DNA of 64,000 nucleotides from Limnomonas spitsbergensis (lineage: Eukaryota; Chlorophyta; Chlorophyceae; Chlamydomonadales). This document shows, one piece after another, positions 31,471 through 41,500 of this stretch. Positions within the stretch are counted from its first letter, which is position 1. Every line of letters starts with the position of its first letter. The stretch is from assembly GCA_037349105.1 (NCBI GenBank), contig JAYJMM010000032.1, positions 1,764,501-1,828,500 of the forward strand, written 5' to 3'. The notes beneath the pieces were generated by a model. It searched no databases and was not told where the DNA came from. It worked only from the letters and a program-made list of their open reading frames with translations. Position numbers and translations under genes: made by a program.

Positions 31471-33836
31471 ACAAGCCTTTTTTTAAGTTTCGGCTCCAGC
31501 CGAAGGTCATCTTTTTTCTTTTCGACTGCCGCCGAAACTGCATATTTTTCCTTCGGCCGTCTTTGTCGTTTATTGGACCTGCCGAAGGTCGATTTTTTTC
31601 TTTCGGCCAACTCCTATTTTTTTTTCCGGCTTACGCGGGAACTGTCTTACTTTCTATTCGGCCGTTTCTAGTTTTTCTGAAGTCAAACATAGATGGCTAT
31701 GTTCTATATGTTACATCGTGGGACTCTGGTTACAAATCACTCGAACACACACACATATCTACACCTACAACATTTATAAAGTTCAAATGCTATGGCGTTC
31801 ATGAAAACAGTTAACACAAACACTTACTTCAGTCAGCTGAGCTCATCGAGGGGCATATCATCATCTGTTTCCCACTCAGACTCAGCCTCAGACTACGACA
31901 CCTCAACGGCATCCTCAAGGGGAGCTCCATCCTCATCATCAGCAATGTCAACCCCACCCTCAGCCAAAGTGGCACCCACAAGCTTGATAACGATATTATT
32001 AACATACTCGTTGAGCTCAGCAGACACCATCAACGGCGCAGAGCCACCCTCTCGTAGGGGTGCCTTCATCATCACTTGCACAGCCTCATTGCGCAAAGAC
32101 TCGGGAATACGCTGGAAATTGAAATCAGCATCCTTCACTTTTTGAGGCACGCTATCTTAACCCTCATAAGAGAACCAGGGTCAAAACGTGTAAACGGTTT
32201 GACAGCCTGTGCTTGAACAAGCGGTGCAGGCTGAAACCAAGTTCAACCATGGCAATTTGCATCGCAATGGTCATGGACACGAACACAAGCAAAGCAATAT
32301 TGCTCAGCAAGGCAGCGGACTCAGGATTGGACAAGATTCTCACCCAACAAGCCCTGAACTTTATGTCGGGTGTATCCTCGACCAGCTCGGAAATGAGCCC
32401 CTTTATCTTGGAAAACTCCTGATCTAAGCCGCTTAGGAATGCCACACTCCATTCCTTAACAATACACTTCCTAGGATCCAGAGCGTAATGACCCTTCAGA
32501 ATGGCCCACTCTCCCAAGAACATTGTATCCAAATCGTCTTCGTCCACACCCTTGTAGTAGGCAGGATCAAAAATCCTCTAGGAGGCACATCTACTCTGGG
32601 CTGAAACGGGAATCGATCCCCTGAACAATCTCTCGTGCAATTGACTTGGCAGTGGAAGCCAAGCCAACCTCACTGTAAGGGGTCGGTCAGACTGCGTTGC
32701 GTTTGAGGTTGCGTTTGACATTCGTAAGAGCCAATTTACACCTAGTTCAGTTCGTCGAGTTCGGTTCGGTTCAGTTCGTCAGTTTGGCGACTGGTTTCGC
32801 AACCTGCGTTCTCACCTAATTCACATCAGAAAAACTAAACCTTGCGGCCGTCGCATGCTTAGACGTCAGCTTATGCAGTGAAGTGGCCAGGAAAGCAACA
32901 TACAACAACAGACAATACAGCACGGGCTAGCATGACAGCATGGTCGTCATTGCCATGCTGATCTGATGAGCACATCGGATGGCATGTCGTCCTCAGCCGA
33001 CTCAACCCCATCCTCAGGGTGGGACAATCGGAGATATTCAATCAAATAACACATTCCTTTACTGCTGTGCCTTCTCATTCGGCATGACGTTCCTAGCAGG
33101 CTGTTTGATGCGCCCTTGCCTCGTAGTTGAGGTCTGATTGCTGCCGACAACCTTTATGGCAACGAGCAGTTGGAGGTGTAGAAAGAACTACCGTTGAGGA
33201 AGCTGTAATTTGAAAATCAGGGCGCGGTATGTAGACCGCAGCGAGCAATGCCGATAAATCGTGACGAAACTTACGAAACCAGCCAACCTTGCGAAACCAG
33301 CGAACTGAAACTGGTGGTCCGAGACCGGTTTCAGTTGGCGTGGTTTCGTCGAACTGAACCGAACTGAAACCACGCGAAACCACGCGAAACCATGCGAAAC
33401 CGATAGATGGGAATCAGGTGTGAATCCGCTCTAAGCACCCGAGGGCAAGACAATCTCTTTATCACCAGAAACCCACTTAAGAGGATCATCAGGGTGGAGC
33501 TCGGAAAGAAAGGTGTGTAGGCTGGGAGTGCTTTTGAGAGAAACGACGAAGGCAGCACCCGTAAAAACTTTCAACTGCTTCTTGCAATCGCGAGCATAAT
33601 AACTCACTTCATGAGGCATCAAACTATCGGACTGGAGACGCTTGCTAATAAAAGCCTCAACGGGAATCAAAATGTCCCGCAGAACGTGCAAAATGGCTAA
33701 CGTTCTTTTATTTCGGCCGAACCCAGCTGTCGATAACTTGCGGCCTACGGCCGCAGTCCCCCTTTTTTTCTTTCGGCTATTTTTCGTTCACGTTTCGTCC
33801 CAAAATCTTCGGCCGCCGATCGGCTGTAACTTCCCT
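31471..33836. mobile_element. 2.4 kb insertion in LINE ORF1, flanked by GAAGTT duplications
   Basis: GAAGTT occurs at 31465-31470 and again at 33837-33842. Removing the intervening DNA restores a continuous coiled-coil frame, so GAAGTT is best read as a 6-bp target-site duplication. Both ends are T-rich and full of TTCGGCCG/CCGAAGG motifs, as in subterminal transposase-binding repeats. A short inverted match GTTACA/TGTAAC sits at the edges. Minus-strand coding remnants (about 31893-32150, 32164-32547, 33431-33691) lie inside; their product is unknown. Superfamily unresolved. It contains the MITE at 32728-33431. Confidence 0.65.
32728..33431. mobile_element. 704-bp MITE-like element with TAA target duplication
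   Basis: Left end GAGCCAATTTACACCTAGTT; right end, reverse-complemented, GAGCGGATTCACACCTGATT (about 16 of 21 positions match). Both ends are flanked by TAA (32725-32727 and 33432-33434). A 3-bp TAA duplication with short TIRs fits PIF/Harbinger-derived MITEs. The interior has GGTTTC/GAAACC-rich inverted and tandem motifs. No transposase is encoded. Confidence 0.6.
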
Positions 33837-34555
33837 GAAGTTCAGATGCACGCAACAAAATGCTTTGAACTAAAAAATGAGTTCGTGGAGCTCGAGAGGA
33901 AGGATTATACGTGGGTGAAGGAAGTCGCTGAGCCATCTTTCCTGATCATTCGTGATGATGTAGCGGGACTGAAGGCTAGCATGAGCGTGCTGAACGGCAT
34001 GCAGGGATGTCGTGACAGTTGGTAGAAACCGAACGATCTAACGGCAACAGCGTCAACAAAAACAACAACACAGAGCGGCAGGCAGCAACCCCGGCGGTTG
34101 CAACATCGTGCGGCGGTGGCACCAGCATGGGTGCCAACGGCATTGCGCCGCTAGCCATGCATGACATCAGGGATTCCAGCTTTGTAATATCTGGCCTGCC
34201 AGAGGGTGGTCTGGGGTAGGACTGTGCGGCTCTGGTGTGTGAGACAGTGTGCAAGCTCATGGGTATCATTATCAATGTCAGTAGCGCCTTTCGGATGGGC
34301 AAGCCGGATCCCAACGACAAGTGAATGCGGACGATCAAGTTCCGCGTGGGCAATCGCAGCGAGGCCGAGAGCAAAGTGTATGGGAGGATTCAGTTGACAG
34401 GCAAGGGTGTCACCATCTGGTATGATATGTTCCATGCAGAGTTGTCGGCACGGCATGAGCTCTGGCCCAAGTTCCAGTTTGCTAAGGAGATGAAGTTGAG
34501 GGGTTTTTTCACGCGTGCTCGGCACTTTGTCGATGGGGTGGAGGTGGTTGCATGA
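33837..34555 (+). pseudogene. LINE ORF1-like relic, RRM-like half (3' part)
   Basis: After the insertion the coiled coil continues (FELKNEFVELERKDYTW). A stop and frame changes follow, then FVISGLPEGG, a SSAFRMGKPDPNDK stretch, and RTIKFRVGNRSEAESKVYGR and FFTRARHFVDGVEVV. The order ISG(L/V)PE ... R.GK ... RxIKFRV matches the RRM-like and C-terminal domains of LINE ORF1 proteins. At least two in-frame stops show it is dead. Confidence 0.65.
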
Positions 34556-34559
34556 GTTC

Positions 34560-35125
34560 TTGCTTTCATTTGTCAGGTTAAGGGGGAGTCTTGACTTCAT
34601 GGGACTGATGACTATTACCTTGATTATCACAATTCCTATCTCTGGTCTCCATGTGTTTGTATCATCGTTTCTGAATCACTAATTTAACATTGAAATGGCT
34701 CACTTACAGAATCTTCACATACTCATCTCAATGATTTATACACACAATTCAAAATGTTTAAACATTTAACTCACTTAAGTTATGTGTCACACAGTTTCAT
34801 ACATATTTCACACATTTTAAAACACTTACACTCACTGAAGTTTCGCTTACGCATCACACAGTTTTTACACATACTCATAACATTTCACTTAAACTTTCTT
34901 GTTTCCTTCTCAATTAGAATCTAACGTTGTCCCTTACGACACTCACCTGTATTTCCTAGGAGGCTTCCAACCGAACTCTTTTGCACCCACGCCATGATTA
35001 ATGGCTGGGGCTAATCTGATGCACTAAGGGTTTCATTCCCACGCTGCTACTCGGTGGTTGAGTGTTGGTTGCTTGCCCAGGGGGGTCCCTAGTTTTCGCT
35101 CGCTGTCCTACTAGCATATTTAGTG
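34560..35125. other. No gene seen; AT-rich, CACA/CTCA-rich
   Basis: Relatively AT-rich stretch with repeated CACTTA, CACACA and ACATACTCA motifs (34670-34900). No ORF with features. Confidence 0.5.
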
Positions 35126-35184
35126 CTTGTACCGGTTTACGGGCACAAGTCCCATGCATCAAATGTCGTCGGAAAAAGTGCACG

Positions 35185-35640
35185 TGGGGCGACCCACTCA
35201 CTCCACGATGGGTTTGACCGGACCAGCGCGTGGGTCATCCCACGTGGGGCGCTTGTCGCCCCACGGTGGGTTTACCTACAATGTCCACCACCGTGGTTCC
35301 CCCACCATGGTTCATCATAATCCCCACGATGGGTCGACCCACTGCTGTGTCCCAGGATGGGTCAACCCACTGCAGGTCTCCCACCCATGGTCCACCCACG
35401 GTGGGTTTACTTACAATGTCCACCACCGTGGTCCACCCATATGGGTATCCCCACGCAGATATCACAGTGGCCCCCCCCACGATGGGTCAACCCACTGCAG
35501 GTCTACCACCCATGGTCCACCCACTGCTGTGTCTCCAGGATGGGTCAACCCACTGCAGGCGCCCCACTCATGGCCCACCCACTGCCGTGTCCTTAGGGTG
35601 GGTCAACCCACTGCGTGTCTCCCACCCACGGTGATGCCCC
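35185..35640. repeat. Palindrome-rich tandem repeats (CCCACCGTGGGT type)
   Basis: Repeated blocks around GATGGGTCAACCCACTGCAG, CCACCGTGG and TGGTCCACCCA. Each block is self-complementary at its core, so the region could fold extensively. No coding support. Confidence 0.65.
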
Positions 35641-35726
35641 GTTGGACTGTAAAAACTTCACAAAACTTCACATGCACACGGGAGCAATGTGCAGCGTTGG
35701 ACCATCAGCACTTTTCTTATTCCCAA

Positions 35727-35956
35727 AGAATCATAGGGATTGCTAGGACGCCCGGAGGGCACCTATCGGGACTCTCGGCCTCTCCTTTAGTTCCTTTCCC
35801 CCTCTCTTCCTTCTAGTTCCTCCTTTACTCCCTTCTGAACAGTTGGGCGCCCACGCGGCCCAGCTTTGAGCGGGCCCAGGCCCCAGAGGTGTAACGTCAT
35901 TGACCTATCGGGACTACTAGGTGCCCTCCAGGCGTCTTGGCAATCCCTATGATTCT
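35727..35956. mobile_element. Foldback element hosting a LINE tail insertion
   Basis: Arms of about 42 bp: 35727-35770 (AGAATCATAGGGATTGCTAG to GAGGGCACCTA) and 35916-35956 (CTAGGTGCCCTCC to AATCCCTATGATTCT) are near-perfect reverse complements. The loop is occupied by the LINE tail at 35774-35902. Confidence 0.7.
35774..35902 (+). mobile_element. Tail-only LINE insertion with 13-bp target-site duplication
   Basis: Only about 130 bp of LINE 3' end (CCTCTCCTTTAGTTCC, GGGCGCCCACGCGGCC, AGAGGTGTAACGTCATTG). It is flanked by ACCTATCGGGACT at 35761-35773 and 35903-35915. This is the hallmark of target-primed reverse transcription with extreme 5' truncation, and it fixes the exact 3' end of the family. 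Confidence 0.8.
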
Positions 35957-36224
35957 CTAAAGCGCAGAGGCGGGACGCCCTTACCGGTGAGAGCAGGGGA
36001 ATTTCACCCAATTGGGGTCCCAGACGGTTAGTGTGCAACACGCTTTGGAGAAGCATCGGGATCGCTCAGGGGCCCTCTGGACACCCAAGGCCCGCATGCG
36101 GCCCTCCACCGTAGGTGGAGCAGCCGCGGCGCAATCTCCTTGAGGTCTGCTTTGCACTTAAGAGAAGCATCCCGATGATACTCTAAAGCGTGGTGCGGCA
36201 CAATTAGGGTCCCAGGTGGTAGAG

Positions 36225-36340
36225 GCGTAGCTCCAAGAATTTAATTCTTAGGGCAACGCCTCCGCGCTCTCTATTTTTGGAGCTCCAAGAGGTCAATTTG
36301 GGTAACAAAAGGTAGAGGCGTTGCCCAAAGAATTAAATGG
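36225..36340. repeat. Inverted repeat around AATTTAATTCTTAGGGCAAC
   Basis: 36238-36263 and 36311-36337 are reverse complements (AGGGCAACGCCTCC against AGAGGCGTTGCCC), forming a hairpin of about 26-bp arms at the 5' edge of LINE copy 3. Confidence 0.6.
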
Positions 36341-37145
36341 GACCTAGGGACCCTACCACCGAGCACATACCTGCGGGGATCTGCCGCGCCTAGTTCCAGT
36401 CCACGGCGGGTGGCGTGTTGGCGCAAGCAAAGAGCCACACCAGCCATAGGGAGTGTGCTTGTGTGCGCGTAAATTTGCGACTGCGGCTCGGCGCGATCAG
36501 CACGGCTGATACCAAAGGACGGCGCAACGGTCAGCGGCGAGAGGCACGCTGCTGCCGGCGGTGTTGGGCAGGCACAGGGGGATATATAACAAGCAGGTGG
36601 AGGATGCGCTACATGTGTGCTTCCAGTGCCCTAGTGTTATGGAGCAGTTACGGGAGCGGGGGTGGGCAGGTCCTCTTGGCGCTGCCACTAATTTCCACCA
36701 GTTGTACCAGGCTGAGCAAGGGTGGGATGCACTTGCTTTTGTGGATTGTGCTGTGGGCATTGTTGAGGGTAAGTCTCTAGGGATTCTGAGGCGCCGGTGT
36801 CGTTAGCCTTTCCGGCCTTCCCTTTTGGTCATTTTTGGTTGTTTGCCCCCTTTTTAGTTTCTTCTCCTCTCCCTTCTGATCAGGGGGGCGCCCTCGCGGC
36901 CAGGCAGGGGTGGGATACGCTTACTTCCGTGGACTTTTCCTTTTTTAGAGGCTTTGTTTAGGGCTAGTCTATAGTGGAACTCAGGTGTCGGACTTGGTCT
37001 TCTTTGCCTTCCCGGCCTCTCCTTTTGTTCCATTCCCCCCTCTTCCTTTTAGTTTCTTCTTTTCTCCATTCTGAACAGTTGGGCGCCCACTACGTTCACG
37101 CGGCCGAGCTTTGAGCAGGCCCAGAGGTGTAACGTTATTGACTTT
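36340..37145 (+). pseudogene. LINE-type ORF2 relic, copy 3 (C-terminal part and two tails)
   Basis: The frame holds GRRNGQRREARCCRRC, then after a shift VEDALHVCFQCPSVMEQLRE and NFHQLYQAEQGWDALAFVD. The C-x2-C ... H-x3-C pattern is the ORF2 C-terminal zinc knuckle of many LINEs. Two consecutive 3' regions follow: one ending near 36905 and a second, with GGGCAGG-like and GCGGCCGAGCTTTGAGCAGG motifs, ending at AGAGGTGTAACGTTATTGAC (37142). This suggests a second tail inserted into or beside the first. Confidence 0.75.
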
Positions 37146-38562
37146 TCTTATTTCCAGCTCATTAGCTCATACTACCTCCACGTGTGTTAGCCATCGCAAT
37201 GACCTATACCCGTGTCAATGCCAGTGAGTAACGGACTACTACTTAGCCAACACTAGTCACTAGTCAGCCATGCAGAGGACCATACATGCCGGGGTCGTCA
37301 GAATTTTAAAGGGGATAAATTACAACATTGTTTTGCAACAACGTTTAAATGCGATGAGTGCATGATGAGTGATTTCATCAATTTTGAACATGCATTATGT
37401 TGGGCACATCTCAAATTTATCAATTTTCCTGGGTGAGTGAAGCCTAACCCAAGTCTAACAAGTAATCAATGATGGGGTGCGCGGGCATGGATGCGCGCTA
37501 ATATGAATTCAAAATTGCCTCTGCGTGGCGTGATAGCCAGGCACCCAGCTAGGTGCCGCTGCGCGGAGTGTCAGCGAGGTGACATAAATATTATTGTACC
37601 TAATGCGCGTCGTTAAATTTATTGATCTGCAAAAAACTCGCCGATGTGCAGCCGTTTTAACTGTTTTAGGCTGTGTGACGAAATTTTAAATTATATTTGG
37701 GGGGGCACTTTCTGGTCTTGCGGGAAAGGGAAACAATATGCATGCTCATGTGAACCAGAAAGTCTCTACATCATCACCCTGAACTTAGATCCATTTGGGA
37801 ACATGAACAATTTAAACAATTAAACCCCATCCAAATGTCCCCTCTCGAATCTGGATACGCACGTGCAGTAAGGATGGGGCGTTTGCGTCATGTCCCTAGA
37901 ATTTTCGGATGGAGGCAAAATCGACAACATAGACCGTTGCTTGTAGTCAGATTTTAAGATCATCACACATTGCTCCTCCTCGGTCGGCTGATCGGCTCCT
38001 CCTATCGATCCTGGCCTCGGGCAGGCTGTGAGTAAAATTAGTGAATGTGCTAGTTTGATAGTCGGATATATACATCGTTCATTATTTTATCAATCATTCG
38101 CCTGTAGCCTGAGACTAGTGTCCATTTGATCAATACACTAGGAATTGATGGGCATTATATTAAGGGGCAGATTTAAAAGTGGGTTGGGGTCGATTTTTAA
38201 TATCGGTTGCTGGAAGCATGTGTGGTAGCTGGTCGGGTGGTAGCTGATGAGAAAATCATAGGGCAGGGTGCGTTCTGAGTTCTGAACTTCTGACGGGTAC
38301 TGGTAATTGTACATACGGTACCCGAGGCGTAATCAATATATCGGCGCAGGAACTAGCCAGCTGACGCCTCCAAGCAAATGTCCAGTTAAAATGGAAAATG
38401 AGAGAAGGAAACAACCCTCTAGCTTCAGCTCTAGCACGGCGTCCGATTTATTTGTTTGATTGGAAATATCTATTTTGCCTGCCGTACATGGTGGATCCAA
38501 ATCAGAGGGCCTCGTGCGCCCAACTCGGTCGCGCTGGTCGACCATCAATACAATAAAAGGCA
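37146..38562. other. Intergenic; upstream flank of second gene
   Basis: No ORF or repeat of note. Presumed to include the promoter and 5' UTR of the gene at 38563. An in-frame TAA at 38554-38556 bounds that gene's reading frame on the 5' side. Confidence 0.45.
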
Positions 38563-41500
38563 ATGCTTCGGCCACAGCCAGGACGAGAAGCTGTGAAGAG
38601 CGTCCGGAGCTCATCTGCACGACTCTTCTGCTCAAAGGCCCACAAGAGGCCTTCACTAGGAGGTCTAAGCCATGCACCATTCCACTTTCGAATACGGAGT
38701 TTACAGCCCATCTCTGCCTCGTCATATCCGGACTACCGCGACAACAGCGAGCAGCAGCCGTCAAGCTATCAGGCGCAGGGCAACGGCCCAGCTCGTCAGC
38801 GCCAATCACAAGCCGATGCTCAAAACATCGGCGACAAAGTCCGCAGGGCAGATCTGAGCTTCAAGAAGTCGCTATGGACCATCATCGACGTGCTCGCCAT
38901 CTTCGGCTCCGTATGTGGCGCCGTCCTGGCGCTGCTGGGGGTCGGTGTGACAGCCTACGTCCTGGCTCTACCTATGATTCTCCCCGTGGTGTCCCTCATA
39001 GCAGCTCTGAGTAGAGAGGGATTGATTGTCGAGGTGAGGGCGCACTGGCTGCTGGAATCTGAAATGGTGCATGGGCATGCAACTGCAAAGCCATGCGCAA
39101 TGTGCATGCGTGTGTAGTTGATTTTGTACTTAGTTTGACGCTTAAGGTCAACACAGATTTGACTGGCAACGCATGTATAGCTACATGTGAGCAGCTGGGC
39201 AGGCTCTGAGCTCACGTGGTGTAACGTCCCAGGTTAGCACATATTCTATTCACTGGACTGGATAACACATATTATATTCAACCTTATAGCAGAGTGCTAC
39301 ACGTGAGTCCTTCAACTTGCATGGGGACCACGTCAGACTCGTCAATCTGTCCGCACACGGTTCTGAATGGAGCGTCCGTGATGGTATGCATATCAGTTCA
39401 AGCATCAACTCGCCCCTGCATGTGGGGTAGCCTCATTGCCTAAGCACACCACCATGCAACCCATGCAACCCATGCAATCCATGCAACCCATGCAACCCAT
39501 GCAACCCATGCGGAGCAGGTGGGCCTGGCCGTGAGACCTGGGAGCCTTGCATGTGTACGAGGTCAACGACTGGACTCCTGGAGTGCATGCCTGCATGGTG
39601 CATGCCAGCATGGAAAGCATTGTGCATGCCTGCATGGAAAGCATAGTGTATGCTAGGCGCTTGACGGGACCGTCCATTGGCGCCAGTTTGACGTTTCATT
39701 AACTATGGCAAACCAGCGGCAGCAAGCACAGCCAGCTGGCATGGGGATCATGTCTCAATCCCCAGGTTCAAAACAGTGAAGAGCCGACAAAATACATCTG
39801 TCCTCATTACAGAAGTAGCAGTGAGGATGCATTACATAGCGCTCTCCCCAATTCTGGTTCATAGGGCTTGTTCATGGACGGTTGCAAATTACAAAACTTA
39901 CGAATTTCATTCTCTGAGGGACAGCAGGGACTTGCATGGGACCTCACTGCCATTGTTAGGGCTCCCCCATAGAGGAGGTTTTACCCGAGTGGCACAACCC
40001 TGCCCTTTGCTGCACAATATATGAACATGCTACATGCCTCCATGTACCTTAATAACCATGAGAGGCTCCCTGTCTGATGGCTTGTACCTAAATGTCTAAA
40101 TTGGATTGATTATTCCATGCTGATGCTATGGGAGGTGCAGCACCATCACAAGTTAGACTTTTGTATATACATGGGGAATAGTTTGAGACTGTGTTCATTG
40201 ATGGCTACATTTTATGGTCCATCTTTGTCGTCGGGTTGTGATGACATTTTTGTGCCAGGATGTTTTGCTGCTTAAGTCGAGAGAGCTGCATCAGATTTGT
40301 TTTCATGGACTACCTGGTTCCCTCTGAAACGAAGGTCTCAACTGCAGACCCTAAGCACACCAGCCTATTGCTCAACAGGCAAATACAAAATGTGCACCCC
40401 CTTCCCCCCTCAATTCCCGCCCTCATCACCTCACCCCTCTTAAGCTGCCAGAATAATGAGAGACAGCTAGACCGACTGAGCTCAACAGAGGCATACCAGT
40501 ATGCACCCCCTCACCCCCCTCAACTTCTCCTCCCCTCCTCCCCTCACTCCCTCCTGCTCTCTGCCTCACAGGACAATAAGAGACAGCTGGACCGACTGAG
40601 CTCAAGCCTTCAGACAGACTCTCAGGGCCTGCTGTCTGATGCAAAGGGGGCGATTGAGGAGGCAAGTGGAAGGAGGGTGGAGAGAGAATGAGAGTGAGGG
40701 ATCGGAAAGCGGGGAGACAGGACAGGGAGCAGGAAGGGAGAGGGGAGGTACAAGTTGCTTGTGTTATACTCCATGATGTGATGAGTCTGCAGTCTGTTTG
40801 TTCGAGCCATAACACTACACTGGGTTGCATGTTCCAGCTGGTCCTTCATCTGGGCTGCATATCGCCTTCAACCCTACATTTGGCCGCTTGTCACCCTGTA
40901 ACCTAAACTGGGCTGCATGTTTGTTTCGGGCGCAGGTGCGTCGGGAGCTGAAGACACAGGCTGCGGCTGCAGGCCGGCTGAGTGGCATAGAGTCTCGGCT
41001 CAGCAGCCTGGAGGGCTCAATTCTGAGTGCAGGTGAAACCTTGGCCCGGCTGGTGGGCGCATTGCCTGGGACCTGCTTGTTTTGAAGGCTTTGCCTGGAG
41101 GCCAAACCCTGGGGAGGGTCGAGACCTATGTTGCGTCTTGGTGTGGGAGCGGAGTCAGTGTGGCTCATGCACGTGTGGTGAGAGTGTGGCACTGCCCTAA
41201 ATTATGTATAGTGCCGGAAGGAAGAAATTAAGCAGGCGAGACGCTGCATCATTCGTGAACCGAATCAGGAACTTTCGGAACAGCCACCCCGTTGGCTTAA
41301 AATCCTAGCAGGTAACCAGCTCTTAGTCCTACTGTTTGAACGGCGCCTTGGATCCAGTGTGAATCATGCGCAGCAAACGTATGGTCTTGTCGGAGCAAGC
41401 TATACATAGAAGCTTGTCCCTTGGGGGTATAGTCTGACCATCATGTTCTAAGGGCTCCCTTTTGTCTCTAAGTCTTGTTTCGCTTTTGTTTGTGGTTTTG

